A stretch of DNA of 64,000 nt from Eggerthellaceae bacterium (GCA_910575165.1 CAJTDS010000010.1:1-64000), one strand, 5' to 3'; positions 41,798 through 51,135 are shown, counted from the stretch's first letter. Numbers and translations are program-made. Notes: a model not told the origin generated them from the sequence alone.

Positions 41798-42223
41798 ATG
41801 AGCAACGAAGGCAAGAAGGTAAAGGCCCATTACACCGGCACGCTGGACGACGGCACCAAGTTCGACTCGTCGCTGGACCGTGGCGAGCCCATCGAGTTCA
41901 CCTGCATGGCAGGCCAGATGATCCCCGGCTTCGACGCCGCGGTGAAGGACATGGAGGTCGGCGAGACGAAGACGGTGCGCATCCCCGCTGCCGAGGCTTA
42001 CGGCGAGCGCGACGAGGCCATGGTGCAGAAGGTGCCCGTGGCCCAGATTCCCAACGGCGACCAGCTGCCCGTGGGCCAGACCGTCTACATGATGGGGCCG
42101 GGCGGCCAGCCCTTCCCCGTGTTCGTGAAGTCCATCGAGGACGGCATCGTCACCTTCGACATGAACCACGAGCTGGCCGGCAAGGACCTCAACTTCGAGA
42201 TCACGCTGGTGAGCGCCGAGTAA
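41798..42223 (+). CDS. FKBP-type peptidyl-prolyl isomerase, SlyD-like
   Basis: 141 residues. An FKBP half-domain starts KVKAHYTGTLDDGTKFDSS, followed by PIEFTCMAGQMIPGFDAAVKDMEVGE. An inserted insert-in-flap domain (residues ~70-120, with AYGERDEAMVQKVPVAQIP and VYMMGPGGQPFPVFV) is the chaperone part of SlyD. A C-terminal strand DLNFEITLV closes the FKBP domain. The His-rich metal-binding tail of E. coli SlyD is absent. It acts in the cytoplasm on folding proteins. Ribosome site AAGGAGA. The G-rich tandem repeat 170 bp upstream could influence its promoter. Confidence 0.93.
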   Translation: MSNEGKKVKAHYTGTLDDGTKFDSSLDRGEPIEFTCMAGQMIPGFDAAVKDMEVGETKTVRIPAAEAYGERDEAMVQKVPVAQIPNGDQLPVGQTVYMMGPGGQPFPVFVKSIEDGIVTFDMNHELAGKDLNFEITLVSAE

Positions 42224-42320
42224 CGAAGCGCTGAAGGCGAAGAGCGAGAAGCCGCACACCCCTCGCGAGCACGCGCACCGCGCAAACGCGCAGGGCACGC
42301 ACGCAACGCGCAACTCCAAG

Positions 42321-42338
42321 GACCCGCTTCGGCGGGTC
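42321..42338 (+). terminator. terminator of the FKBP gene
   Basis: GACCCGC-TTCG-GCGGGTC, a 7-bp stem with a UUCG tetraloop, followed by TTTCTCTTT. It is 22 bases from the convergent ccmF-like gene. Confidence 0.85.
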
Positions 42339-42359
42339 TTTCTCTTTGCCGAAAGGCAG

Positions 42360-44609
42360 CTATGCCGCTGGGGGCTCGGGCAAGGCAGGGGCCTTGAGGG
42401 ACCATGGGCGCCGGCGGGGCCGCAGGGAGCCGGCGATGCTCAGCAGGCAGCCGAGGACGAAGAGGGCGAAGCCGGCCCAGACGAACAGCACCAGCCTGTT
42501 GATGCGCACCTCGACCATGAGCTCCATGGTGGGGTCGTCCTCCCCGACACCCGGCACCGCGCCCTTGTAGACCACGAACAGGTCCTCCAGCGGCATGGTC
42601 GCAACGGCAGAGAGGTAATGGGTCTGGCGCGTCGTCGCCACCACCTGCATCGCAGGCTCCATCGTCCCCAGGCTTCGCGCCCGCGCGGCCACGCCGTCCG
42701 CTCCGTCGGCCCCGCCTTCCCGGAAGACCTCGATGAAGGCGGTGTTGAGCATATCGGTCCGGTTCTCCATGACGACGGTGCGCATGCCCCGGTACTCGAG
42801 AGCATAGCCGCCCAGCTCCATGGGATCGGTCTGCCCCGTTGGTCCTCCGCTTTGATGGTCTACCGTCAAAAAGAAGGTGCTGTCGGAAACGTAGAGCGTC
42901 GAGCCCACCAATCCCACCAGCAGAAACGCCATGGCCCCGTGGGATGCCGACGCCCCGAGAAGGCGCAGGCGCGCCCGAAGGCCTCCCGCGGGGCGGTCCA
43001 GCCCGCGCAAAGCCGAGGCAGCGGCGCTTCCCGCCAGCAGCGCCGCCGTCGCGAAAGCAGCGAGCGCCAATCCGTTGCGATACACAATGGAACCCAGAAT
43101 CGGCTGCGGGGCGCCTTCGGCCGCCTGCTGGGCAAGCTCGACGGAGGTCGGAACCAGCACCTCTGCCCAATACCAGGCCAGAAGGGCGAAGCAGACGGTG
43201 GCGAAGGTGGCGAGCACGGCGCCGCGACGGCCGCGAAGGGCCCCGCGGCCCGTCAGGGGGCAGACGGCCAGGAGAAGCAGATAGGCCACGGTCAGCGGCG
43301 CCGCCACGGAGTTGTAGGCCTGGGCGGAGAGCACCTGCCCTCCGAGCGGCATCCAGCTCGGCAGGGCCGGGGCGAGGGTCCCGTAGGCGACGATGGCCGC
43401 AAAACCCATGACGGCCACGTTGTTCAGGTAGCACAGGGCCTCCGGCGAGAAGCCGCGCCTGCCTTCTTCGGCCTCGGTGGCACCCGGGGCCGGACCAAAG
43501 GCCCTCCATCGGGCGAGCACGCCCACCGCACCCAACCCGACAGGCAGCACCGTCATGGCCCCGAAGAGCGCGAAGGCCTCGTCGTTGCCCGCGAAGGCAT
43601 GGACCGAGCCTATGATGCCCGAGCGGGTTATGAAGGCGTCGAGCCCCACCAGCGAGAAGAGCAGGCACGCGCACAGAAGCGTCCAGCGGTGAAACGCGCC
43701 GGTTCGGCGATAGAGCCCAAGGCTGTGGACAAAGGCCACGCAGGCGAGCCAGGGCAGGAGGCTCGCGTTCTCTACGGCGTCCCACCCCCAGTAGCCGCCC
43801 CAGCCGAGCACGGCATAGGCCCAGGCCGCGCCCGTCCCGATTCCCAGGCTGAGGAACAGCCACGCCACCAGCAGCGGCACACGCACCCGGCCGGCCCAGC
43901 GCGAGGAGCCGTCGCCGAGGGCGAGGGCGGCCAGGGCGTAGGCGAAGGGCACGGTCAGGCCGGCGTAGCCCACGAAGAGCAGCGGCGGGTGCACCGCCAT
44001 GGCCCAGTGCTCCAGAAGCTCGCTCAAACCCCACAGCGTCGCCTCCCCTGCGAGGTTCCCCGATGCATCCAGGTACTGCGCATCGAGGGGCGCGAACACC
44101 TGCCCGCTGGGAAAAAGCAGGCCGTAGCCGAGAAAGACGACCATGATGGCGACGAGGACCGCCAAGGCCGCAGCATCGAGGGCGTTGCCGCGGACGCGCC
44201 CGCCATCTCCCGGGAAGCGGGCCGCAGACACGCAGCGAAGCGCCGGGGCGCAGCCGAACGCCGCGAGCATGAGGGCCCAAATCAGGAGGGACCCCTCGGC
44301 GCCGCCCCACATACCCGAGAGCTTGTAGAGCCACGCGAGGGGGGCCGCCGAATCCGAGCGGTAGTACACCACGTAGCGAATGGAGACGTCCCCGGACAGG
44401 AAAGCCCAGGCCAGCACCGCAGCGCACAGAAGCAGGGCCGCGAACGCCAGCAGAAACGCGCCGGAGCCCCACGCCGAGAGCCGCGCCGCCCAAACAGGTT
44501 CCGGGGTGCGGCGGCCCAGGACCGCAGAGGCGACCAGCAGCCCGAAGGCCAGCACCGCCAAGACCAGCGAAGCCCCCAGAAGCGCGCCGCCTGCCATCGC
44601 AAGGGTCAC
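42360..44609 (-). CDS. ccmF: CcmF-like cytochrome c haem lyase
   Basis: 749 residues with about 15 membrane segments. The haem-handling WWD domain is present as WGGYWGWDAVENASLLPWL (residue ~270). Flanking histidines are in HWAMAVHPPLLFVGY and GSVHAFAGNDEAFA. A periplasmic domain (~560-705) precedes the last helix, as in CcmF. It joins haem to apocytochrome CxxCH sites outside the membrane. It starts at GTG behind GAGGAGGGG. It is downstream of the response regulator on the same strand and near the pentahaem gene, which suggests a dedicated assembly factor; an NrfE-like role is a fair alternative name. Other Ccm proteins are not in the window. Confidence 0.85.
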   Translation of the reverse strand: MTLAMAGGALLGASLVLAVLAFGLLVASAVLGRRTPEPVWAARLSAWGSGAFLLAFAALLLCAAVLAWAFLSGDVSIRYVVYYRSDSAAPLAWLYKLSGMWGGAEGSLLIWALMLAAFGCAPALRCVSAARFPGDGGRVRGNALDAAALAVLVAIMVVFLGYGLLFPSGQVFAPLDAQYLDASGNLAGEATLWGLSELLEHWAMAVHPPLLFVGYAGLTVPFAYALAALALGDGSSRWAGRVRVPLLVAWLFLSLGIGTGAAWAYAVLGWGGYWGWDAVENASLLPWLACVAFVHSLGLYRRTGAFHRWTLLCACLLFSLVGLDAFITRSGIIGSVHAFAGNDEAFALFGAMTVLPVGLGAVGVLARWRAFGPAPGATEAEEGRRGFSPEALCYLNNVAVMGFAAIVAYGTLAPALPSWMPLGGQVLSAQAYNSVAAPLTVAYLLLLAVCPLTGRGALRGRRGAVLATFATVCFALLAWYWAEVLVPTSVELAQQAAEGAPQPILGSIVYRNGLALAAFATAALLAGSAAASALRGLDRPAGGLRARLRLLGASASHGAMAFLLVGLVGSTLYVSDSTFFLTVDHQSGGPTGQTDPMELGGYALEYRGMRTVVMENRTDMLNTAFIEVFREGGADGADGVAARARSLGTMEPAMQVVATTRQTHYLSAVATMPLEDLFVVYKGAVPGVGEDDPTMELMVEVRINRLVLFVWAGFALFVLGCLLSIAGSLRPRRRPWSLKAPALPEPPAA

Positions 44610-44670
44610 AGCCCCTCCTCTCTTCCGGACATCAGCGCATCACGTCCCCTGCCGAATCCCATGCCGCGGC

Positions 44671-45369
44671 TCAGGCCCCGGGGACCCGCAGGCGCCAGCC
44701 GAACCGCCAGACGGTCTCGATGTGGGTGGGTTCGGAGGGGTCGTCCTCGATCTTCATGCGAAGGCGCCTGATGTAGGTGGGGATGCTGATGGCGCTGTCG
44801 GTGTAGTCCTCGCCCCAGATGGCCCCTATGATGTCGTCGCGAGTGAACACCTGACCGGGGCTCGCCGCCAGAAGCGCGAGGATCTGCAGCTCCTTGGGCG
44901 TGAGCTTGATGACCCGACCGCCTACGGTGACCTCGCATTTGCTCTGGTCGATGGCGAGGTCGCCCACCGATATGACGCGGACCAGGCGCCCCGGATCGGA
45001 CACTTGGGCCTGGCTGCGGCGCAGAAGGGCCCGCACCCTCAGCAGAAGCTCCCCGTTGTCGAAGGGCTTTACCACGTAGTCGTCGGCCCCGGCCCGAAAT
45101 CCCGCCTTGCGGTCGATGACGTCGCTTCTGGCCGAGAGCATAAGCACCGGCACCTGGGGGTCGACAGCCCGGATGGCCTCGCACACCTCGAACCCGTCGA
45201 GCTTCGGCATCGACACGTCAAGCACCACCAGATCGGGCATCTCCCGACGAAACAGCTCCACCGCCTGCTGGCCGTCCTGGGCCACGACCACCTGGTAGCC
45301 CTCGCCCTGGAACAGCAGGCCGAGGGACTCGCACAGGCTGGGCTTGTCATCGGCAAGAAGGATCTTCAC
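44671..45369 (-). CDS. OmpR/PhoB-family response regulator
   Basis: 232 residues from a GTG start (AGAGGTG upstream) inside the last 23 bases of the kinase gene, so the two are translationally coupled. The receiver domain has acidic residues in LLADDKPS, the phosphoacceptor Asp in LVVLDVSMPKLDG (~Asp51), and the switch Lys in YVVKPFDNGE. The C-terminal winged helix is KLTPKELQILALLA...TYIRRLRMKIEDD. A longer upstream frame has no ribosome site. Probable targets are the pentahaem gene and its own operon; a candidate operator is at 48595. Confidence 0.93.
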   Translation of the reverse strand: MKILLADDKPSLCESLGLLFQGEGYQVVVAQDGQQAVELFRREMPDLVVLDVSMPKLDGFEVCEAIRAVDPQVPVLMLSARSDVIDRKAGFRAGADDYVVKPFDNGELLLRVRALLRRSQAQVSDPGRLVRVISVGDLAIDQSKCEVTVGGRVIKLTPKELQILALLAASPGQVFTRDDIIGAIWGEDYTDSAISIPTYIRRLRMKIEDDPSEPTHIETVWRFGWRLRVPGA

Positions 45370-46885
45370 CGCGCACCTCTTCCTCTCTCTTCGCATCCGA
45401 ACCGGCCGTCGCCGGGCCTTCCACGGGCAACGAAACAGTGAACCTGCAACCCTCGCCAAGGGCGCTCTCCAACTCGACCGACCCTCCCAGCTGCTCGGCG
45501 AGGGAGCGCACGACGAACAGCCCGAGGCCGCTGCCCCCTGCCGCCTGATGGTCTCCCCCGTCGCAGGCGGGCGCTTGGGAGAACTTCCTGAAGACCGATT
45601 CCTGGTCCGCCGGGTCGATCCCGCAGCCCGTATCGCGCACCTCCATCACCACCCATCCGGGACGCTCCCCCGGCGCAACGGCCACGGAGACCGACCCGCC
45701 GGCGGGAGTGAACTTGACCGCGTTGCCCACCAGGTTCAGCAGCACCTTGCGCACCGCTTCCCAATCGGACCAGATGAGGGGGACGCTCGCATCCACCGAC
45801 TTGGTCAGGGCGACCCCGCGCGACTTCGCTATAGGATCGGCGGAAGCGAACACGGCCCCCACCACGTCGGTCAGGTCGACCTCCTCGAAGGTCAGCTCGA
45901 AGCGCCCGGCGTCCAACCGCGCCACGTCGATGGAGTTGTTCACCATGTTGAGCAGCACGGCGGAGTTCTGCTTGATCTCGTCCACCAGCCGCCGCTCCTC
46001 CGCACTGCGCTGCTGGGGCATGCGCTCCCACAGATCGGCGAAGGAGATGATCGACGCCAAGGGAGTCCGCAGCTCGTGGCTCATGACGGCGAGGAAGTCC
46101 GACTTCTGCTTGCTCTCGCTGCGCAGCTGCTCGTTGGCGCTCTCGAGGGGAACCGACACCAACCGGTGCAGCATCCAAAAGAGGACCGCCACGATGGCGA
46201 TGGCGAGCAGGCAGAAGAAGGCCACGGAATGCTCCAAGCCCTCCTGGGCCTCCGCTTCGTAGGCGGCGATGGGGATGGTGATGCTGACCGCCCCGGCCAC
46301 GTCCCCGTAGGCCATGCCCTCGCGCAAATACCCGGTGCGGTCGATGCTGCCCGCCGGCTCGCCGTGACAGTCCAGGCAGTTGTGCTCGACCCGGAGAAGG
46401 GACACGTAGCGAAACACGGGCTCGCCTTCCACCGTATCCATCCGGTAATGCTCCGTCGCCGTACCGGCCGCGAAACGCTCGAGGGCGGCCTCCTCGAACG
46501 GGTCGGGGACGTCGGTGCCGGATCGAGGGTCGCGGCGGACATAGCGGATGGCGTAGCCCTCGGCGTTTCGGGTGAAGCGCTTGGCTATGCCCTTGCCCGC
46601 CACCGAGCAGTACACCCCCTTGAAGTCGTAGGTACCGTCGCTGTTGGTGTTGATGCGGGTCTGGGCATCGTCCACGTAGTCCCATACGGCCTGCATCTCG
46701 ATGGCCAGCGTGCGGGCCTCCGTGAGCACCTTGCTCTCCACGTTGGCGCTGTTCTCCGCCTGGGTCCAGGACAGGTAGGCCAGCGCCGCCACGGCCACCA
46801 CCACGGCCATGGCCGCCGCCATGCGCACGTAGACGGACCCCATAGGGCGAACCCGTGCGGGCTTTCGACCCATCCTCGTTCCCAT
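45347..46885 (-). CDS. sensor histidine kinase with periplasmic c-type haem (DUF3365/Tll0287-like) domain
   Basis: 512 residues. One membrane helix (~18-40) is followed by an extracytoplasmic domain (~45-220) with a single c-haem motif C170-LDC-H174 in HNCLDCHGEPAG, typical of DUF3365 haem sensors. A second helix (~223-245), a HisKA domain with phosphoacceptor His270 in VMSHELRTP, and an HATPase domain (NLVGNAVKFTP, DTGCGIDP, GGSGLGLFVVRSL) follow. It probably senses redox state, NO/nitrite-type ligands or haem supply outside the cell. No HAMP or PAS domain is evident. Ribosome site GGGAGGGG. It lies directly between the pentahaem gene and its partner regulator. Confidence 0.93.
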   Translation of the reverse strand: MGTRMGRKPARVRPMGSVYVRMAAAMAVVVAVAALAYLSWTQAENSANVESKVLTEARTLAIEMQAVWDYVDDAQTRINTNSDGTYDFKGVYCSVAGKGIAKRFTRNAEGYAIRYVRRDPRSGTDVPDPFEEAALERFAAGTATEHYRMDTVEGEPVFRYVSLLRVEHNCLDCHGEPAGSIDRTGYLREGMAYGDVAGAVSITIPIAAYEAEAQEGLEHSVAFFCLLAIAIVAVLFWMLHRLVSVPLESANEQLRSESKQKSDFLAVMSHELRTPLASIISFADLWERMPQQRSAEERRLVDEIKQNSAVLLNMVNNSIDVARLDAGRFELTFEEVDLTDVVGAVFASADPIAKSRGVALTKSVDASVPLIWSDWEAVRKVLLNLVGNAVKFTPAGGSVSVAVAPGERPGWVVMEVRDTGCGIDPADQESVFRKFSQAPACDGGDHQAAGGSGLGLFVVRSLAEQLGGSVELESALGEGCRFTVSLPVEGPATAGSDAKREEEVRGEDPSCR

Positions 46886-46977
46886 AGCTCCCCTCCCAGC
46901 GGACCTGCGCCCCGTCTTCCGAAAACATGATCTTTCAAGTTATAGCATCCTGGGCCATTGTAGCGGTTCCGCAGCGA

Positions 46978-47018
46978 AGGGGCGCCCCGCACAGCCGCAG
47001 CCGCACGGGGGCGCCCCT
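46978..47018 (-). terminator. hairpin downstream of the pentahaem gene
   Basis: AGGGGCGCCCC (46978-46988) pairs with GGGGCGCCCCT (47008-47018). The U-tract is poor. It may terminate the pentahaem transcript or separate it from the kinase operon. Confidence 0.5.
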
Positions 47019-47063
47019 CCAGGCAAAACGCGTTGTCAAGCGCCTCGATGCTATGGCGCGGTC

Positions 47064-48494
47064 CTAGGATAGCGTGGCGATGATGCCGTCCAGGATCACG
47101 TTGGCGCGGGACAGGTTGTCGGCCAGCTTGTCGGGGTTGTGAACCGCGCGGCCGTTGCTGTCGGTGTTGCAGATGTAGATGTAGGCATGGGCCTTCGTGT
47201 AGTCGTCCTTCACCTGCTGAAGCGTCGCCTCGTCCACGGTCTTGTCCTCGACGGCGGCCTTGATCAGGTCGTAGGCCTGTTCGCGCTTCTCAGTGGCGGC
47301 GGCCACGTCGGCGCGGGCCTGGCGCTGCTTGCCCCGCACCATCTCCACCATCTCGTCGGTCGAATCGATGCCCTGGGACTTATGGCAGCTCATGCACTTC
47401 TCCAGGGAGGCCTCTTTGTCAAGCGGGCTGCCGGAGGCGTTGTGGTCGGTGTAGGTCTCGCCGGATTCCGCATCGACGGTCTTGGGCATATGGCAGTCGA
47501 CGCAGGTAAGGCCCAATTCCGCATGGTTGCCGCCCTGGGTGTTCTCCAGCTGGGGCTCGTCGAAGCAGCCCTCGATGATGCCGGTGGCCTCGTCGATGTC
47601 GATGATGCCGTCCTCGATCTCGGCCTGCAGCAGACCGTCGATGTCGAAGCCGTAGCGATAGGGGTCGCACTTGTCGATGGACGCCTGGTCGGTGATATGG
47701 CTGCGATGGTTGAAGGTGTTGTGGCACTGGCCGCAGACGCGCTCGAAGGGATCGAGCTCGTCGAAGGCATCGCGGGAAAGCTGCGTGAACATGGACAGCG
47801 TAGCGTCGGGCGAGCTGCCCGGATTGTCGCCATGGCACACGGCGCAATCCCACATCTGGCCGTTCAGGGTATCCATAACCTCCTGGTCCATGGGCATGGA
47901 GTAGGCCGCCGCGCCGTACTTCTCGTAGAGGTCGTCGAACTTGGAGCTGCGACAGGCGTAGCAGCCGGCCGTGTAGCCGGCAGCGTCGATGTCGTCCAGC
48001 CACGTGCTGTTGTCGACGGCCCACTGCTTCGTGTCGCTGTCGTAGTGCAGATCGCGGACGTTGATGCTGTTGTCGCTACCGAAGATCAGGCCGCCCTCCT
48101 CGTCGCGGGCGACCGGGCCCATCTCCAGCGCCAGGGTTCCGTAGTGCCCATGGGGCCGGTAGAGCTTGTTGCCCTTGTTCTCGTAGAGCACCAGCCCATC
48201 CTCGGCGAAGAACTCCGAAGCGACGTCCTTGTACTTCTCGGTGGCGTAGGAGTTGTACTGCAGCGGGTACATCTCCGCCCAATCCTGCATGGTCTTCTCG
48301 CCCGTCGCCGCTGCCGGCGTGGTCGAGGCGTCCGCCTGCGCCGGGGTCTCGGCCTTCGCCTGGGCCGGCGTGCCCGTTGCGGACCCGTCGGTTGCGGCCG
48401 TGCCTTCGGAGCAGCCCGCCAAGGCGCCCCCGGCGGCGACCGCCCCTACCAACGCGAACGCAACGACGCTGGTCATAAGCTTCGTCTTCCTCAC
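47064..48494 (-). CDS. NrfA-like pentahaem cytochrome c lipoprotein with CxxCR at haem 1
   Basis: 476 residues. A signal peptide ends in lipobox LAGC, then an Ala/Thr-rich spacer to ~70. Five haem sites lie in NrfA order: C178-YAC-R182, then CxxCH with histidines 221, 258, 335 and 371. In nitrite reductases haem 1 is CxxCK (rarely CxxCH); here the sixth-ligand position is Arg. The NrfA active-site stretch CxxCHVEYY after haem 3 reads CGQCHNTFNHRSH, so the catalytic Tyr is not in place, and no KxQHPE motif is seen. The fold is NrfA-like but the reaction may not be nitrite reduction. GTG start with GGAGAG. No NrfH partner is nearby. Confidence 0.8.
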   Translation of the reverse strand: MRKTKLMTSVVAFALVGAVAAGGALAGCSEGTAATDGSATGTPAQAKAETPAQADASTTPAAATGEKTMQDWAEMYPLQYNSYATEKYKDVASEFFAEDGLVLYENKGNKLYRPHGHYGTLALEMGPVARDEEGGLIFGSDNSINVRDLHYDSDTKQWAVDNSTWLDDIDAAGYTAGCYACRSSKFDDLYEKYGAAAYSMPMDQEVMDTLNGQMWDCAVCHGDNPGSSPDATLSMFTQLSRDAFDELDPFERVCGQCHNTFNHRSHITDQASIDKCDPYRYGFDIDGLLQAEIEDGIIDIDEATGIIEGCFDEPQLENTQGGNHAELGLTCVDCHMPKTVDAESGETYTDHNASGSPLDKEASLEKCMSCHKSQGIDSTDEMVEMVRGKQRQARADVAAATEKREQAYDLIKAAVEDKTVDEATLQQVKDDYTKAHAYIYICNTDSNGRAVHNPDKLADNLSRANVILDGIIATLS

Positions 48495-48594
48495 GTTCTC
48501 TCCTCTCCTCGTAAAGCATAGTACGCGTTTTGCGCTTGGATGAAATCATACGAAGTCCACACCTCCTCCGCGATGCAGGCTCCGTTGCGTTTGG

Positions 48595-48610
48595 ATTGCG
48601 AAATCGCAAT
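48595..48610. promoter_or_regulatory. 16-bp operator-like palindrome upstream of the pentahaem gene
   Basis: ATTGCGA-AA-TCGCAAT is a perfect dyad with 7-bp arms, about 100 bp before the pentahaem start and 108 bp before the divergent flippase-like gene. Its size suits a dimeric regulator. TACAAT just before the flippase gene ribosome site is a likely -10 on the other side. No factor can be named. Confidence 0.45.
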
Positions 48611-48717
48611 GGTCGCCACCTCTCTCGCCGCCCCGCCCCTTCCGTCATGGAACTGAAAGCGGGCTGCAACGATTCGCTGTGCTTTCGGCTCTACAATAGG
48701 GTGCAAGGAGGTGTATC

Positions 48718-49758
48718 GTGAAGAGGAACGCGAAGAAGCTCGTGGCGGCCGTGGTGTTCATCGCGGTGCTCGCGGTGGTGCTCGTCCACGGGAAGGGCGC
48801 CGATGCGGTGCTGCGCGACATCCGCGAGGGGCAGACGGCGTTTCTGGCCGTGGCCATCGGGCTGCAGGTCTGCAAGTACGCCTGCCAGGCCGTGGCCTAC
48901 CGGCGCTCCTTCGCCTCGGTCGGGTCGAGGATGGGCTTTAAGGAGGGCTTCAAGCTGGTCTTCGAGACGTTCTTCGTCGACACCATCGCCCCCTCCATGA
49001 ACGTCTCGGGCGAGGCGCTCGTGGTGGAGCAGGCCACCAAGCGCGGGGATGCGGCCGGAGCCGCCACCGCCGGGGCGCTTCTCATGCAGGCTGCGGTGAA
49101 CGCCGGGTTCTTGGTCATCATGGTGGCGGGGTTCGCCGTGCTGGGAGCGACCGGGGGGCTGCAGCCGGGCATCGTCGCCCTGGGAGTCGCAGCCGTCGTC
49201 ACCGTGGGCGGCATGGTGGGCGCCATGGCCGTGGCGGCCGTTCGCCCGAAGCTGGTGCTTCGGCTGGCGAGGCCCTTCGTCCACCTGGCCGACAAGCTCG
49301 CGGCCCGCTTCCACAAGGGTCCCTTCGACGAGACGGTGGCCAAGGCGGTGACGTCCTACGCATCGGCCGCCATCCTGGTGAAGCAGCACGGCGGGCAAGC
49401 GGCTGCGGCCGTGGCATGGTGCGCCCTGGGAAGCGCCTGCGAACTGGGATGCTTCGCCAGCGTCTGCCTGGCCTTCAACATCCACGTGCCGGCCGTCTGG
49501 GTCTGCGGATATGTGGTGGCGACCCTGGCGGCCATGGTGTCTATCGTTCCCCAGGGCGTGGGCATCGTGGAAGCGGCCTCCGTCGTGGTGTTCGCCCTCT
49601 TCGGCGTGCACCAGGCGACAGGGCTCACGGCCATCGCCGTCTATCGCGCCTTCGTCTTCTGGCTGCCCTTCCTGGCGGGCGCCCTGGTCATGGGCGCCTC
49701 GAAGCTGCACGGGAAGCAACGGGCGCAGGCAGCGGGCAAGCAGCCGCCGACGGCCTAG
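48718..49758 (+). CDS. flippase-like (UPF0104) membrane protein
   Basis: 346 residues with about eight membrane segments. The family motif SIVPQGVGIVEAASVVVFALFG is at residue ~280, matching the motif of the longer paralogue at 12449-10743. DTIAPSMNVSGEALVVEQA near residue 90 is the second conserved region of the LPG-synthase transmembrane/AglD group. It starts at GTG behind AAGGAGG. It presumably handles a lipid-linked intermediate. It is divergent from the pentahaem gene and convergent with the YeiH-type gene. Confidence 0.82.
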   Translation: MKRNAKKLVAAVVFIAVLAVVLVHGKGADAVLRDIREGQTAFLAVAIGLQVCKYACQAVAYRRSFASVGSRMGFKEGFKLVFETFFVDTIAPSMNVSGEALVVEQATKRGDAAGAATAGALLMQAAVNAGFLVIMVAGFAVLGATGGLQPGIVALGVAAVVTVGGMVGAMAVAAVRPKLVLRLARPFVHLADKLAARFHKGPFDETVAKAVTSYASAAILVKQHGGQAAAAVAWCALGSACELGCFASVCLAFNIHVPAVWVCGYVVATLAAMVSIVPQGVGIVEAASVVVFALFGVHQATGLTAIAVYRAFVFWLPFLAGALVMGASKLHGKQRAQAAGKQPPTA

Positions 49759-49770
49759 CACCCGCGTCGC

Positions 49771-50868
49771 CTACCACAGCCCCAGCGCGTACTGCATGCC
49801 CAGGCTGACGGCGGCGATGCAGACCCAGCAGGCGAGCCCCATGAGGATGGGCTTGCCGCCGGAGCGCACCAGCTTCACGATGTCGGTGTTGAGCCCGATG
49901 GCCAGCATGGCCATGCAGATGAAGTACTTCGAAAGGGTCTTCAGCGGCGCGAACATGGACGCATCGGCGCCAAAGGCCACGAGCACGGTGGTCAGCAGCG
50001 ACGCCAGCACGAACAGGATGATGAAGCTGGGCAGCGCCCGTTTCAGCGAGAACCCGGCGAGGAGGCTTTGCTTGGCGGGCCGGTCCGCACCGCCCGCTTC
50101 GGCCGCCTGCGCAGCCGCCGCCTTCTGCTCGCGGCGCGCCACCAGCACGGCCAGCACGAGCGTGATGGGGATGATGGCCAGCGTCCGCGTGAGCTTCACG
50201 ATGGTGGCGTCGTCGAGAGCGTTCGAGCCGGGGTGCATGCCGTCCCAGGCCGCCGCGGCCGCCGTGACCGACGAGGTGTCGTTCACCGCCGTGCCCGCGA
50301 AGAGCGCGAACCCCTCGTTGCTCATGCCGAGCGCCATGCCGAGGCTGGGGAAGATCAGCGCCGCCACCACGTTGAACAGGAAGATGACCGAGATGGCCTG
50401 GGCCACGTCCTCGTCCTTGGCGTGGATGACCGGGGCCGTGGCAGCGATGGCCGAGCCGCCGCAGATGGACGAGCCCACGCCGATGAGCGTGGCGGTGTCC
50501 GAATCGGTATGCAGCAGCCGGTGCATGATGTAGGCCGCGATGAGCGCCGTGGCGATGGTGGAGCAGATGATGGGCAGCGACGTGGCGCCCACGGCGGCGA
50601 TCTGGGCCAGGTTCAGCCCGAAGCCGAGCAGGATGACGGCCCACTGCAGCACCTTCTTGGCCGTGAAGGCCACGCCGCCCTGGAGCGCGCCGCGCTTTTG
50701 CCGCCCCCACACGGCAGCTACGGCCATGCCCAGCAAGATGGAGAACACCGGCCCGCCGATGATGGGAAACGTCGTCCCCAGAAGCCAACAGGGAATCACC
50801 AGCACCGCGCAGAGCGCAATGCCCAGAACCCTGCCCCGCCCCGCGCTCATCTTCTCCAACGCACCCAT
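49771..50868 (-). CDS. YeiH-family putative sulfate/anion exporter
   Basis: 365 residues, about ten membrane helices. [19 protein letters not shown] (residue ~130) is the signature of the YeiH/UPF0324 family. [21 protein letters not shown] and [17 protein letters not shown] follow in the usual places. The substrate of this family is uncertain; a sulfur-compound role (sulfite/sulfate, taurine) has been proposed. The first ATG (50868) has a weak ribosome site; the ATG six codons later has GGAG and may be the true start. It is a single gene. Confidence 0.85.
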   Translation of the reverse strand: MGALEKMSAGRGRVLGIALCAVLVIPCWLLGTTFPIIGGPVFSILLGMAVAAVWGRQKRGALQGGVAFTAKKVLQWAVILLGFGLNLAQIAAVGATSLPIICSTIATALIAAYIMHRLLHTDSDTATLIGVGSSICGGSAIAATAPVIHAKDEDVAQAISVIFLFNVVAALIFPSLGMALGMSNEGFALFAGTAVNDTSSVTAAAAAWDGMHPGSNALDDATIVKLTRTLAIIPITLVLAVLVARREQKAAAAQAAEAGGADRPAKQSLLAGFSLKRALPSFIILFVLASLLTTVLVAFGADASMFAPLKTLSKYFICMAMLAIGLNTDIVKLVRSGGKPILMGLACWVCIAAVSLGMQYALGLW

Positions 50869-51135
50869 AGCCGCCGCCTATCCGCACGCCCTTTCGAACC
50901 GTTCGCACGCCCCGCGACCCAATGCCGCCAGCCGCGCGATGCGACACGCATTCTAGCGCAACAGAGCGAATAGCATATTGATTGCAGGCCAAAAGGGCAA
51001 CGGACATGCCGACGAAGTCGAAGCAGAGCCATAGCGCCGCGAATCTTGGGAGCGAAATGCGCAAAAGCACCCTCACATCCATCGCCTACCCCCATAACAT
51101 CCAAAACAAGGCCTCCAGCACGGCCCGCGGAAACC

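Noticed and set aside
42085-44493. 802-residue minus-strand frame
   Set aside because: It overlaps both the ccmF-like gene in another frame and the end of the FKBP gene; Arg/Gly/Pro-rich with no membrane or catalytic pattern.
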